Assembly (NCBI GenBank): GCA_965644295.1
Contig: CBFFRP010000407.1
Coordinates: 1 to 64,000, forward strand
DNA: 64,000 bases
DNA from: Paraphysomonas bandaiensis
Lineage: Eukaryota; Chrysophyceae
Direction of reading: 5' to 3'
Shown: in pieces, positions 1 to 12,639 of the stretch
How the letters are laid out: each line of letters opens with the position of its first letter
Position numbering within the stretch: the first letter of the stretch is position 1
Notes under the pieces: generated by a model
Database searches by the model: none
Told to the model about the DNA's origin: nothing
What the model saw: only the letters and a program-made list of their open reading frames with translations
Translations under genes and position numbers: made by a program

Positions 1-1001
1 GTATTCTCCTTCGGTCTCTATGTCCCTGATCGTATACGGCAGTATACCGTGTATATGTGGCTGTATGTGATATCTCCCACAAACATCGTATTCTTATATT
101 TCGTGAATAAATTGAAGCAAAAATACTCTATGGAACTGCAGTATAACTACGGCTAGAGTACATATAATTGTTGTCTCAATATTAGAGGCATATTTGAACA
201 AAAATATACCAAGGATGCAGATACGATTGACAGATATGTCCCACACGTACATGCTGCTGCTGGTGATGATGAACCATGCGAGAGATAGTATGCCAGAGAG
301 GCTCTATGAAGGGACTTCAACTCCACACATCTATGGAGTGATGGGGGCATGTGGAGGCGAGCATTAGACTGTTGTCATGCAATGAATGTCAATGAGTCGT
401 GAGGACGACACTCACGTGAAGTTGGATGATTTTGGATTACTTTTAAGCGTCTATCGTCTGGAGGTACGTGACTTTGATGAGTCGATATGGAACACGAGGT
501 TGCGTAGTACCTGGCATTATATGCGACCTTATGGAGAGTTAAGTGACCCATCGATACGTTTATACGGAAGCTACGAGGGTGTTAAAATGCTGCATTATGT
601 TTTAAAAAGATGTTAGCATGGTATTTGTCAGATGACCTAACCCTACTCACACAGTAATTGTAACGAATATAGAGAAGCCGTGAAAAAATATAGCACTAGT
701 AGTTGAAATCAATTTTGTTGATAGCAACTTAGCATCATAGCACTAATTCATCTTCCAAGTCAAAGTAGAATACCTTGAGTTATCTTGACCCCAATATATA
801 TACAATTATTACGAGTAGAAAGTGAAAAAATCAGCCCATACGGTGCCACTCTAGATTCTGAAGATTTCTTAATTTCTGAAATCTATAAATTCTGAAGATT
901 AATAATAGTAAATGCTCAACCAGTCATCAAAAATAACGTTATTGCACATAGTATACAACAAATCCATAGTAATATGACATATAACTTTATCTATCAATTC
1001 G
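1..1001. other. Intergenic stretch left of the C2 gene
   Basis: No gene can be supported here. A 76-codon open frame on the + strand (386-616) has no splice context or recognisable motif. The first 350 bases are rich in GTATAC/CTGTA-type words resembling the divergent promoters elsewhere in the window, so this may be part of a promoter for a gene beyond the left edge. Bases 640-1000 are AT-rich and featureless. Confidence 0.5.
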
Positions 1002-4000
1002 CTACTGAACAAAACAAGACAGCAGAGCATCTTCCAATTGCGTAGCTAACACACCGCGAGATGAACTCTCGTAGGAAGCCTGCTGCAATCCTCTTTGAAT
1101 ATTTTTCAAAGTGTGAGGTGGCAACTCTGCTATCAAATTGCTGTTCGGATTGTACATATCGTAGCCTTCACTGGAAGAGAGAAGGAGAGTGTGAACATAT
1201 GCCAAACACGCATCTATACTCTGTCCGTTGCACAAAAGTACTGATATAGCATCATATAGTCTGGCTCTTGCCAACGATGATATGTACTGCACAAATATCA
1301 TTACATGCAGCATTTAAACACACAACGCATTACTCGGAGCACAACCACACTGACCTGAATATTATCCGGGCGCATTCTCTCCAACATAGAAGATATGTCA
1401 CTTAAAGTTCCAGAATCCAAAAGAGAGAGCACAGTATCATTGTTAACATACCCCGGAGATCTCCTTGAGGGACTAAAGTATGAATCCTCATCCTTCGAAT
1501 ACATATCGGGGTGACTGCGATAAGTGCCACTCGGAAAGCCAGCGTTGCCACCATTTCTATGGATATGAGAGTCCGAAGTGTCGATATGAATTTTATCTCG
1601 TGGAACGCTTGCACCAGCCCCTGTGCCCTCCCGCTTCCTATATATTTTGTTCAAAAGAATTAAGAAAATAAAACTCAAATGGTTAGATAGAAGATAATCA
1701 GTATAATCACACGACATGGGTATATAGACGTACCTCTCTTGTGCTTTGAGTGCCCTCACTGTACTCGCGGCACCACCTTGTACCGGCTTCCTTCCTAAAT
1801 ACTCATGTTATGTGCACAACGAATTACCTAAAGCTAAAAAATAGCACAATATATAGCACAAATACGCCAAAAAAGCACATTTAAAATCTTTTACTGGCTA
1901 TAGTGATGCATAAAACGTTAAATTTACCTGAATAGTACTCTTTCTCATCATCTGACCCACCTAAAGCAGTTGTGGCAGCTGACATGTCGTCGGGGACACC
2001 TTCATCACCACCGGTTGGTGTTCCCATCTCAACGAAAAATCCGGATTGCCTAAACAAAATCACAAAATTAAACATTTAGGTTATCAAGACACACACATGA
2101 GGCTACACATTATATATGGCAACACAATTCAACACCACTACACATATCAAGGCCGAGGATGTGGAGCAACATACCCCTTGTTCGTAGCACCACTGCTTGT
2201 TCGCTCTCGTAGAATTTTCTTTTGCTGTCGCTTAAGAGCCTCTATTTCACTGCTCTTGGAAACGCTTTTGCTACTTCCTGGTCGTTTCGAACCGCCCTTA
2301 GAACCGGAAGTTTTAGAGCGGGACAGAGGTCTCTCTGACGCTGTGGAACTCCTCACAGATCCCATGTTCGCTTGACTTTGTGAATTGCCGACAGATACCA
2401 TGTCTCCACGACTAGGACTGTCCTTACAGTCATTTGAACCTTGTTTCAGTCCACTACTTCGATTAATAGCGCTTCTTTTGTTGTCTAATGATCGGGAACG
2501 CTGCTCAGTCGTCGCATCACCCAGTGAGTTTGATAGATTTTTGCCGCGAGGTTTATCTATCTCATGTATTGTATTCATGGATGTCGGTGTACTGGGGCGC
2601 ACAGATGGCTGACTTCGTTTGGGGATCGTGGGCCTACTCGGTGTCTGTGAATCTGAAGCAACAGATGCAGTAGAAGAGGCAGGAAGATTCGAGCGGTGCA
2701 CAGATCCGTCATATTGCTCGGTTGTCGCAGAGTGCGGAGGAATGCTGTGATGTGATGCGACTTCATTCATAGTAGATGAACTACGCAGAGGTTTACCTAC
2801 GATATCGAGACTATAAACACACATCATAAATAGTTATAGTGCACACACCCCCTGCAATTTTATCGTTCTCATCCCAGAAGAGTCCTCCGCCGTCCGACAA
2901 CTCATCGTGAGGAGGATCCCCTCGTAAACTGTCCGCTTGAACTTCACTGACTGTGCCACTATTATCACGTTTGCCGTCATTTCTATCCACATTAGCAGTA
3001 TCTGGAGATATAACTCTCTCCTTTGGAGATTTAATATCTCGAGACGTTGCATCGACGTCACTGAAATTTAATTTATCGTTGTTATGGGCCTTTTTTTGCG
3101 GCGGAGTCACTTCTTCGGATTCATCATACTTGATATTTTCTGAAGGAGTTTTACCAACTTCAATATGTGTAGATTCTTGAGGTGTAGACTTTGTATCACG
3201 ATGAATGCCCGCATCGTTTCCATTGGATCTCAGATCTTGAGTCACGCCGTCTTCATTTTCAAGTTTAGTTTCTGGAGGAGTACCCTGATCACCTTCACTG
3301 GGTTTGAAATCTGCAGGCATCCCCTTATCCCTTTCACTATTATCGCCAGCTAAAACGGTATTAGCTTCATTCGGTATATTATCCTTTGCATTTTCTCTGG
3401 CTATATTTTCTAAATGATCTGAAGTTTCCACTTTGCTAGTTTTAGTTGGTTCATCATTCGACTTATTATCATGTGTCGACTTATCCTCTTTGCTGGACTG
3501 AATACGCAGAGGTAAATCACCTCCAGCATCAGTCGAGACAGTTTTATTTTCTTCCGTCGGTGTCATTATTTCATGAGGTGATTCTTTACCTCCATCCATA
3601 TCATTGGAGTCCACTTTGTCGTCTTCTCGAGATTGGATCGATTGAGGATTTCCTCCATCCTTTTCACTGGTCCCAGTAACTTGAGGGTTAGCTGCATCAA
3701 CATCATTAGATCTAGAAGGTTTTGTACCAAGGCTACTTTTAAGCGGAGCAGCGTCCTTGTCCTGTGGGAGATCTGAAGCAACTCTGCGCACGTCTACCGT
3801 GTTGTCATTTCTGGACGTAGCTTTATACGTATTATTGCCTTCTGTGTCCGGCTTTTTACTCGTATCACGTATATCTGATTTCATATTATCACGACTCGTA
3901 GCAGCGTATTCAGGAAGTGATTCCTGTCCAGCCTCCCCAAAATCAATTTCATAACACACTTTTACTTCGCCGAGTGGCTTTTCATTCTGCAAGTTCTTCA

Positions 4001-5479
4001 TGTCGTAAACCGTGCCATACATTTCACAGGATTGATTCGTAAAAAACTCCATTATCGCACCATCTTCACCTCGAAATGGTTCGATTAAGTCAATTTCGGC
4101 CTCACCTACCAGCTCACTCTCTACATCATTGATTTTTAATACTAATTTGCTCAGCATTGTCTCCCAGTTGACCTGAACAAAACAATTATCATTTCTACTA
4201 AAGCTCCACTCAATTGACTCTTTCTCATTATTCTTCACTGGTGTTTGATAGTGAAAAATATCACCCAGATAAAAGTCTATGTATACTTCATCTTCCCCAT
4301 TCCAATGACACATCGTAATTTTTGTAAAATATACAATTGGATGCCATGTATACCCGCCCTCGTATATATTTTGGTTCGGTATACATTCGTCATGAAGTGG
4401 AAAAAAATCGTCTTCTTCTTGAAGAGGAAGATTAATATCTGGATGCTCAGGAGCGTCTTCAAAGCCATCTTGTGTCCCGTTTTGCCTAAAAATTTTAGCG
4501 TTTGCAGGCTGTTTTAGTAACTTTCTTAGCTTCTCATCAAATAGTCGAACGGGAGATGCTAGGGTGTTCGTAGTCATGGATTTCCTTGTTGTCTTACTAG
4601 TTACTGTGAATACATCGTTCAGGCAAATTGATACTGCTACAACAGGTTGACTTGAAACTTACCGGACACTCCACTTACGGATTTTGCTTTTTTGGGATCG
4701 TTTCCTGATGCTTTCTTTTTGACTTCATCAATGAGGTGACTCAATGTACCAACATTCAGTTGCTATATAGCATACAATGTTATATGTCTATTCTACTGTA
4801 TTCATAAATATATAAGTGGTTTCATCAACGCCTACCTCTCGTAAGCTTGCCGTATCATCTTCTCCAAACACTATCTTCACAGCAAGATGAACACTGCCAT
4901 CCACCTTACGCATGCCCGGTGCTTTGGTGAGTCTGAACCACTGAGGAACATCTACTATGGCATTAGATGCCGATTGCTTCTTCCCCCGCGCTATTACATC
5001 CTTCAAAGGAATTTTCAACTGTAATATACTATTAACTATGATGTGAATTACATCGGAAGAATAACCTCTCCTAGACTGTCGTATGAAACACTATCATTCT
5101 CCTCAATGTCTTCATCACGAACAAGTATGTGCAAATGGGCGTTGAAAAGTTCATCAATCCCTTCAACTACAATAGGAAAAGTAAATTTCTTATTCCATTT
5201 GGGTTTTATGGTTTTGTATTTGACTTCAGTGAGCAGGATTCCCTTATCTAACGGATCGTCCCAATTGGGCTTATCGGATATCGCACACACTTTCATAAAA
5301 CACACTGGATCACTCCTTCCCGTCTCCGCATCACTGGCTAATAAATCATTTGCTTCAATGATATGGACAATACAACGAGTGCATGTGAGTTTCGGCTCTG
5401 TGTTGACTCCGCTTGAAAAGTGACCATCTTCAACCGGACGAAACTTCAATAAACTCTTTTTATTCTTATTTCTACTCAT
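1002..5479 (-). CDS. C2-domain protein, nine exons, 1,274 residues
   Basis: Exons join in one frame: 5479-5066, 5018-4836, 4762-4663, 4603-2849, 2796-2175, 2049-1928, 1794-1734, 1637-1355, 1286-1002. Residues about 30-150 form a C2 domain: the exon 1/2 join gives DSLGELKIPLKDVI, the usual end of a C2 fold, with acidic loop residues (RDEDIEEND). C2 domains bind membranes or partners, often with Ca2+. Residues about 310-455 look like a second, divergent C2 or beta-sandwich domain (HPIVYFTKITMCHWNG). About 455-820 is a long Asp/Glu/Lys/Ser/Thr-rich segment, and about 820-1025 is Ser-rich and basic; both are probably disordered. The last 150 residues are helical-looking and unrecognised. The start is the first ATG; a longer open frame upstream begins with a non-ATG codon. 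It is head to head with the SHIPPO-repeat gene, so a ciliary or centrosomal role is possible but is only inference. Confidence 0.8.
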
Positions 5480-6168
5480 TCTCAGTAACACCTAAATAAT
5501 CCTGTGGGTCATGGATATGGGCATGGTGTGTTTATGGAGAGGTGTGAAGGTGTGTGATCTGGAGATGTTTGAATGCTCTGGGAGTTATAATAACGGCACT
5601 GTGATAGGGTTTATACGCAAAATAATAGCAATGTATACGTACAGCAAAAAATAAGTACTATACACTATATATAGAAACGAGTAATAATAATATCTAGATT
5701 TTGCTAAAATTGATAATTTTTTTGCGCAAATTTAGGAAACACTTTCATTCAGCTGCAAGAAATTTCTCCTTTTTTTACAGAAATAGTGCTGCAGCTATAA
5801 ATTGAATATTTTATGGTTTGAAATGATAAAACCCCAGAAATATAGTAGGACGGTTACATCATGAAGTGTATGGGTGTATGTGATGTACTGCTGTGCGTAT
5901 ATACACCAGTATATCGTACTGCAGCATGTACACACAGAGGTACTGTACTGCTGTATGTGTGTATGAGTGGGCAGAGTGAGTGTATTGAGGAATCCTCCTC
6001 TCACAGCAGTGTGCCATCTTACGTTACATGTAGTACTGCTGGATATCAATCACATCACAGCTCCTAAACCACCGCAGGTCGTACCTGCGTCATGATCATG
6101 ACTGTGTATGTGGTGTTGGAACTCTAGACTCGTGAGCGCCGACCGTAACACAACTCGACCTGCTTAAG
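5480..6168. promoter_or_regulatory. Divergent promoter region, C2 gene / SHIPPO gene
   Basis: These 689 bases separate two head-to-head start codons, so both promoters must lie here. The middle (5700-5780) is AT-rich. Bases 5860-5960 are dense in GTATAC, TACTG and CTGTA words, including ACCAGTAT at 5905-5912, the reverse complement of a word also present in two other divergent promoters. No TATA box can be assigned with confidence. Confidence 0.55.
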
Positions 6169-7775
6169 ATGTCACAGTGTTCGAGTTCTTTCGCGACTAA
6201 TGATGCAGATTCATGTTGGGGGTCAGAGTCCATTACCTCTGAAGCTGATCATTTTCAACAGTATAAAGCTATTCTAAGCCGCTCTGTGTCAGTTGAAGGG
6301 CCCAACGCTCGCCCGCAACGTTCTTTCGGGGGAACGATTAAAATAAAACGAGATCCCAGAGAGGAAAAGAGTGACCACTACTCAATGACTAAGGAATTGG
6401 ACAAATGGAAATCCTACAATCACCTTGGTCAGACTTCTTCGCGGCCTCGATTGGCTAAAACATATGGAAAATTACTTGATGGACCTGGACCAGCCGACTA
6501 TTCTCCTAATCCTGCGCTGCGTAGTACTGAAGAAACAGCACCAACTTACACTCTTCATTCACGTGTAAAATATGATGTCGTAGATAAGCTTGTCACACCT
6601 GGTCCTGGATCGTATCCATCGAAATCTTGTATTCAAGCTGCCAGAGAACTGCTGAGAAGAGAACCCAAACTGTCAAGAAAGCCCCCAAAAGGTAAAAGCA
6701 GTGACCGTGCCACCAATATTATGTTGTATGAATTTATTGTGGTATGTATGTCGTATGTATATAACAATTACGTTGCTGATGATTTCTACGTTCAAACGTT
6801 AATATTATGGGCCGCTTTTTACAATATATTAAAATATTCATAGATTACTTCTTGAACTATATCTGTGACTGGTACAATTTGTTGTGCGTGATTAACTTCG
6901 TACTATTAAACAGAAAAAATTGGACCCGGATATTACAATCCCACTCCAGCAGCTGAATTCAGCAAGTTCCATAGGGAAGTGAAAGCGTTAATGCCACGCC
7001 GAGATGAAGGGCATATGTCACGTAAAGTTATCGACAAGCGAACGCTTCATGTTCAAAAAGCGAAAAAGAAACAGAAGGGGAAAAAAGTGGCTGACTCGCA
7101 CCTGGGTGAGTCACCATATAATGCGCTCTATACTTTATTAAATAATTCACGTGACTTCTACTTTCGAATCACTCTTGTTGCAGGGCCGGGAACATACTTT
7201 CACCCAACACCAGAAATTCGACCAGTTACTTCCCCTGAAGTTAACAATACGACTTTAACCCGAAAGGTCAACAAGTTCTATGATGTGGACCCTATGAGTC
7301 CTGCCAGGGTTGTACATACATTAGGCGTGCGCCGACCTGATGCTGCCCAAATAAAAGGTGCACCTTTGTATGGGTGGTTGTGCTTTTCATCCATCCCATC
7401 ATATTTCGTTTCACTCTAATGTGGAATTGGTTATTTTTAGATGCATATAACCCTGGCCCTGGGTCGTATTCTCCTGAGAAAGCCCTCTTTGGAGACCAGC
7501 TATTGCTTGAAGGGGGGGGCTCCGTTACGCGGCCAGGCAAGCCGCTGCATCACATTACAGCGTCAGAGGGCCCTATACGTGGTCAACATGCCCCTGCAAT
7601 CAGTTCTATTACCCCGCTTAATCGCAAAAATATTACTATGAAGTCTGAGTTGAACACCTCTGGATCACCCAAAAAAGTAGTGGGTACATGGAAGCAGAAA
7701 TCGCCACCAGCATATAATTACAAATCACAGTATGCGTGTGCACATAAGAAACCAGAGCACGTTATATATAGGTAA
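6169..7775 (+). CDS. SHIPPO/STPGR-repeat protein (ODF3/CIMAP-like), 407 residues
   Basis: Four exons join in frame: 6169-6691, 6914-7105, 7184-7357, 7441-7775. The protein has repeated Pro-Gly-Pro motifs typical of SHIPPO/STPGR repeats: GPGPADYSP, TPGPGSYPS, IGPGYYNP, LGPGTYFHP and NPGPGSYSP. Three of them are created or framed by the exon joins, which supports the model. Proteins of this family lie along ciliary and flagellar axonemes, some inside doublet microtubules, so an axonemal role is likely. The remainder is basic and low in complexity (KAKKKQKGKKV), consistent with microtubule binding. The ATG at 6169 is the first in the open frame and follows an in-frame-free promoter region shared with the C2 gene. 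Confidence 0.82.
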
Positions 7776-9302
7776 TTATCTCATATGTAAAGTGTAAGAC
7801 AACTAGCATATATTGGATATCTGACGTTTACGCTGTAATGTTTCTGTACTTCGTGCTGTAATATACTATACTCTAGAAAATGTGGGAGAATTATGGAATC
7901 GTCGGTGAAAAATAGAGATTACGTCATGCGGGGCTCAGGGTCGTCTGGCGCCTTCATGAGATTCAACGTTACGCACTAGATATCTACGAAAACCAGCAAT
8001 GGAATGTTGAAGTTGTATTTGCAGGTGGCTTGCTTCGTGTGTTAGGACTTTTGTTTGAAATCTTGTTGTGGGTAGCGTATATGTGTATTTTTCAGCTCAA
8101 CGTATGAAGAACGATATTGTTTTTTAGTGCCACAGAATATGAAGGTTATTTAAGGCATAATATATTTCCTTAGAAATGTGTCCAGAATAGTTATTTACTT
8201 GTTGACACTATATACGGACATTTCGATCTTTGTAGCAAGTTTAGTCTGCAGCTTAGACAGAAGTAGTGTTGTGAGCATGCACAGCGTACATCACTATCAA
8301 AAAATTTCTGAAGTTTAATTTTCTGTATACCGACAAATGCTTAGGATCTATAATAAATGCCATATAATATATAAACTTCCTGCGTCGTAGTTATATTCAA
8401 CTGTCGAATGTATACAAGGAATAGAAATAGAAATCGTGTTGTAGAGCTACTACGGTCCAGTGTATTAGAACTACATCAGGAGAAGTGCCACTTCAATCAG
8501 GTCTCTAAATTTTTTAATATATTTACACATTTTGAAAGTGTGGTCATAGTGTAGGCGTGGAAGCTTGCTGGTACGCCACATACATATAATACCAAGATTT
8601 TGCGCTGATGTTACGTAGTAATCCACTCGTTCACCATCTTGGCTGGCCTTATAGATCGCACGTAGATTATGTGAAAACTCATCCGTTCTCGCCTTAATAA
8701 AGATTACACGGGATTTCTCATAGCTTGAGAGATTGAGTTTAGACAGCTTTGTTTTTCCTGATGCACACACTCGTGTATATACGTATGTACTGATATTGGC
8801 AAGTGCAACTATTCATGCCTCATGGAATTCAATGACACAACATACAAAAGTGAATACCCCAGTTCTATTCATGAATCAGTATAGGCCTAGCGTGTCACTG
8901 ACTGAGGCCTCTCCTCCCTTGTTCGAACTATGCAAGTATAGTGTAGTTCTAGCTGGCAGCCGGAGATGCTTGTTACCACGCACAAAAAATACACCGAGAA
9001 GTTATTAAAAATCTATACATTGCTTAGTTTAATCAGCACTAGCTCTCGGAATATGGTAATACTACACAACGACATACGGCCCCATAGTTGCCTCAATGAT
9101 AATCTCTTAACAGACTCCAAAAGAAAGTTAAATTATTTTTAAAAATTATACCAAAAATGAAAATAAGCAAGTTAGTAATCAAATAGTCTCAAATTGAGCC
9201 TAAGCAAGTTCAATAAATTAAAAAAATAAATGGCTCAAAGAAGTTGCCAAATCATGAAAAGAATGTTGACATCCTTGAAGACGAGGACGTCATAGTCTGA
9301 TG
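7776..9302. other. Non-coding stretch between SHIPPO and Hsp20 genes
   Basis: No gene is supported. Bases about 8380-8520 match 53560-53710 with divergence (shared CATCAGGAGAA and CTTCAATC words), an outlying block of the Hsp20 segmental duplication. Bases 8520-9090 have no counterpart in the other copy, so they were gained here or lost there. A 99-codon frame on the - strand (8471-8770) spans the edge of this repeat and has no recognisable motif. Confidence 0.5.
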
Positions 9303-9731
9303 TCAAGCAGATGATTTCTGGACGTTAATCTTGATCTTGTTAGGCTTTGCCTCGGGAAGTTTTGGAAACAAAACGGTGAGCACGCCATTCTCGAAGTTAG
9401 CGGTGCAGTTATTCTCATCTGCCATCTTTGGGAGCTTCAAGCACCTCTGCACGTGGCCAAACCCCCTCTCGATCCTGTGTTCCTTAACAGACCCTTGCTC
9501 GTAAGATTTATCGCGACTTGCCTTCAAAACCAAGCAGTGGTTCTCAACTGAAATGTCCAAGTCCTTCTCGTTCACTCCAGGCAGGTCTGCATGAATTTGG
9601 TAGTCGTTTTCAGTCTCAATCATGTCACAGTTCATTATGGGGTGCATGTTCGCCACGTGGCCCACCGATTCTGTTAGGGGAGCAAAGATATCACGATAGA
9701 GAGGGTCACCGCGCAGAATAGACACTGACAT
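9303..9731 (-). CDS. Small heat-shock protein Hsp20, copy A
   Basis: Intronless, 142 residues, the usual size for a class I small heat-shock protein. The alpha-crystallin domain covers about residues 35-135: it starts at MIETENDYQIHADLPGV, contains VENHCLVLKASRD, and ends with the family signature ENGVLTVLFPK. Such proteins form oligomers that hold unfolding clients in the cytosol during stress. Paired TTCnnGAA half-sites, the core of heat-shock elements, lie upstream at 9850-9857 and 9888-9895. It differs from copy B at 53972-54400 by one residue (Ser here, Cys there, in the SRDKSYEQ segment). Its tail-to-promoter surroundings were duplicated with it. Confidence 0.95.
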   Translation of the reverse strand: MSVSILRGDPLYRDIFAPLTESVGHVANMHPIMNCDMIETENDYQIHADLPGVNEKDLDISVENHCLVLKASRDKSYEQGSVKEHRIERGFGHVQRCLKLPKMADENNCTANFENGVLTVLFPKLPEAKPNKIKINVQKSSA

Positions 9732-9839
9732 AGTTGTGTAAGTCTTCTCGTTAAGAGTTTGATTGAGTTGTGATGGATACGCTTCGATCTTGTTTAGTTT
9801 ATGACAAAACCTCTGAATTGAATGAAACCGGATGTTTTC

Positions 9840-9900
9840 ATCACTATATTTCTAGAAATTCCACAGAAACGCCTAGAAACCCTTATTTTCTGGAAAGATC
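9840..9900 (-). promoter_or_regulatory. Heat-shock-element-like half-sites upstream of Hsp20 copy A
   Basis: TTCTAGAA (9850-9857) and TTCTGGAA (9888-9895) are TTCnnGAA pairs, the core arrangement recognised by heat-shock factor, about 120-165 bases upstream of the Hsp20 start codon. Further GAA/TTC units flank them (CAGAAAT, CTAGAAA). The same two sites are kept upstream of copy B. A related TTCCAGGAA word occurs at about 10656, beyond the duplicated block. Confidence 0.55.
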
Positions 9901-10261
9901 TACAGAAATTCAAGGATGTAAGATAGAAACCCCGTATTTTTCAGTGTTATTTGTACAATATATACTAAAAACCCGGGTTTTGTTGCTTGCTTGTATTGAA
10001 GTCAATGCTACGTGGCGGATGTATGAAGAATGCATGAAGTGTCGGGAGCCTGTAAGCAGGAAGTCACGAGCCCTTAAAGAGCAATCAGTGCTAGTTGAGA
10101 AAGAATAATCGAGACGATCCATCAGAGACACAGAGACACACAGCGACTGGTGTCTAATGCAGGGGTGTGTTGAGATCTGGAGCACAGCACGATATCATGC
10201 CCGCCATACAAACACTCTTAATAACACCAACCGACAGGAGAAGTAGAGAAACATGGGCGCT

Positions 10262-11640
10262 ATTGCCACCTTGAAGATCGCATACAGAGTTCAGTTGCTG
10301 CATAGTTTGTTGGCTGTGTATGATAATGAAGGGGCTTATATCCAGGCTCAAGAGGCCGCTAAGCGCCGTAAAGTGGGATGTCACGGTATGAATTAAGTCG
10401 TGCGGATAGATATTGTAAACCTATTTCGGGCCGTGACCTTTCTGACTTGTGTGTCACTGTGGTCCAGTTTTCAATTAAGATATCCACTTTCAATGATATT
10501 CCGGAAGTTGCTAAACATGGCTACGCAGGCTGTGGTAACAACGACACGTGATAATTAGCTGTCAAACTTGATACTTGCTGAAGATAGTCTTTACGTCATC
10601 AATCTTGAAGTCGATGAACTCACAGGGAGGCTAATGTCTGATGCGCACGTGCTTCCAGGAAAGATCTACAGAAATACAATGATTGCTACCCGCGTTTTTC
10701 ATTGCTATCAAATGTTTATGTGTGTTATCTTTATATGAGGACCTTGTTAGTAAATTGGGGGAAGGGACAGCAACTTATATCTTAGTACTTTGTGTGGTAA
10801 TTTTCTGAGTGTCCATTGCATTACTCTGTGTCAGGGCTGCGTATCATATGGAATAATTGAAATTGGGAGAGCAAATCATAATTCTAATTATAATTGACTA
10901 CAACTTGCTTCATTTAATTGTTTTAAAAAATACCGTCAATTTGACTATGCAGGATTAGAGTGCGTATATTAGTTATTACACATAATCATAAGTTGTATAA
11001 ACTACGTGTAGCTAGTTAATTCAAAATTGGTATAGGATAATTAACACGTGTTCAAATGTGCTTATTATGAAACTGAGAGACGAATTATAGATTATACAAT
11101 TTGCCTGGCTTCTGGAAAAAATGCTGAAAAAAACAGCTGGACCAGGTAAAAATATATTGAATCGCAATTATTTATTTTTCTTGCTGCACTACATATATTT
11201 ATTATTATAGCAAAATTTATCCTCGCAATATATTGTTCACGCATATGTTACTTTGAAAATATATTTGATTAATCATAAATTACTCGTCTATTATTATAAT
11301 ATTAAACAAATCTGATAATTACCGGCAACGAAGAACGCTATTCATGTACGATATTAGAATTTGTACTGTCTCCTCTGCTAAGCTATTCACCAAGTATATA
11401 GTAAAGTCCATCCTTTTAAAAGTATGCTGTCCTCCTCGTACAACTAAAGACTGACTGAGTATACTTTTCTTATGATCTGTAAGAGCATGCAAGTGTAAAA
11501 TTATCACCATAATAGCCCATTTTGGCCAAAACACAAAACTTATTATTAGATTTCAAATTATACTGGCCACAACACCGTCATCTCTTCCATATTTATTGCA
11601 CATAAGGTGTTGGTATTACTTCCTCGAAGTAAGAAGAAGT
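10262..11640. other. AT-rich intergenic DNA with a dispersed AT repeat
   Basis: No gene is supported. Bases about 11205-11375 are a reverse-oriented copy of the AT-rich family that ends in GCAACGAAGAACGCTATTC; other copies are at 35265-35460, 40368-40562, 46684-46890 and 63287-63565. The rest (10262-11200) shows no recognisable element. Confidence 0.5.
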
Positions 11641-12140
11641 TTTCTCTTTCTTGTCTCAGCTTATGGTTCCAACATTGCTCTGGTGTATCGCTACGTGCAA
11701 ATTGAAGCTATCCGACTGTAACTTGGATGAAGTTTTGCTGCTGCTCCCTTTGACAGCGGAACATTCATGTACTTCGCAGCTGCAAGAGGAACTGAAGATT
11801 AGATTATTGAAAGTCTTTTTATTTAGCAATAGGCGTTAAAAACTCATACCGATACAGTGGCTAGTTGAATGCTAGATCTACTAGGAAGATTAGATGCTGA
11901 TACAACAAGAAGGTGAACAGAAGTTGGACATGAGTGAGGTTCGCCTTCAGATTAATCTGCTCTTAGAAGGCTCCCTGTCACAGCTTCCCACCTCTACGTA
12001 GATGCTTATATTGACGCCTCGAACTGCTGCTGTTCCTTCGCTTCAACACAGGCACTTGTGAACCACAAAGACAGTGCTAAAGGCGATGATCATGACTGGA
12101 ATGAGGACGACAGTGTGACGAAGCGTTGGAATACTTAGAG
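11641..12140 (+). pseudogene. Broken coding-like remnants
   Basis: Three short open stretches read like coding sequence but do not join into one gene: 11651-11839 (Leu-rich, LLLLPLTAEHSCTSQLQEEL), about 11894-12000 (QEGEQKLDMSEVRLQINLLL) and about 11955-12138 (YVDAYIDASNCCCSFAST, then an acidic tail ending at a stop). A retroelement 3' tail beginning AGCAATAGGCG at about 11824 splits the first two. The DASNCCCSFAST part recurs at about 47772-47815, so this is probably debris of a mobile or duplicated gene. The family is not recognised. Confidence 0.3.
11817..11880 (-). mobile_element. Retroelement 3' tail fragment (family R)
   Basis: Begins with AGCAATAGGCGTTAAAAAC followed by GTGGCTAGTTGAATGCTAGA, matching the ends at 34903 and 39668. 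In the sense orientation of the element this is its extreme 3' end. It is heavily 5'-truncated, as expected for target-primed insertions. Confidence 0.6.
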
Positions 12141-12164
12141 TACTAGTTGCTGCATTGTTATTAT

Positions 12165-12270
12165 TGGCCCTCAATATATCAATATATTATTGCAATATAT
12201 ATTATTCATTATTGGTCGTATTATTTTTTATTTTTGCTGGCAGTATAATATTGTTTTCGGGGCCTGTCTA
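12165..12270. repeat. AT-rich MITE-like fragment
   Basis: A CAATATATTGCAATATAAT-rich core flanked by GGCCCTCA and GGGGCCTGTC. It resembles the 128-bp element at 33124 but has decayed ends. The stretch from GACGCCTCGAACTGC (about 12013) through this core also matches about 47775-48035, so the two places share a larger repeat. Confidence 0.5.
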
Positions 12271-12639
12271 CAAATATGAGCAGTAAGCGTACTGTGTACC
12301 AGAAGTCACTTAAGGTTGCGAGATACTTGGGAGCTTGTATTTCTGGCTGTGATAAGTTAAATAAGCATTCTGTTTTCTTGTTTTGACAAACAAGCGCATT
12401 TCTTTTCAGTGATCTTAGGCTTCAAAACCTAAGTTTTGCATAATAGTATCACCCGAATTCGCATTAGTCGTAGACTGAACCATTTTACAAAATAATTCTT
12501 CAAAGTGCTCGCATATAGCTGGCAAACCGATTATAACTTCTATAACAACACCCGGTTTGATAACCCTGGTGCGTACTGTTTACTGCACGAGTGATTTTTG
12601 ATGATTTTGTACCGGCAATTGCGAACTCAAAATAATGCT

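Larger units (their letters stand above)
9097..10261. repeat. Hsp20-bearing duplicated block, copy A
   Basis: About 1.16 kb almost identical to 53768-54929, in the same orientation. The left edge lies near the word AAAGAAAGTTAAATTATT. The right edge is sharp, at GAGAAACATGGGCGC, after which the copies are unrelated. The block holds the whole Hsp20 gene, its 3' flank and at least 500 bases of 5' flank with the heat-shock sites. Differences are a few substitutions and small indels. Confidence 0.92.

Noticed and set aside
386-616. 76-codon frame on the + strand near the left edge
   Set aside because: Short, no motif, no splice context. It could be an exon but nothing supports it.
8471-8770. 99-codon frame on the - strand near Hsp20 copy A
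   Set aside because: Straddles the edge of a duplicated repeat, has no homologous open frame in the other copy and no recognisable motif.
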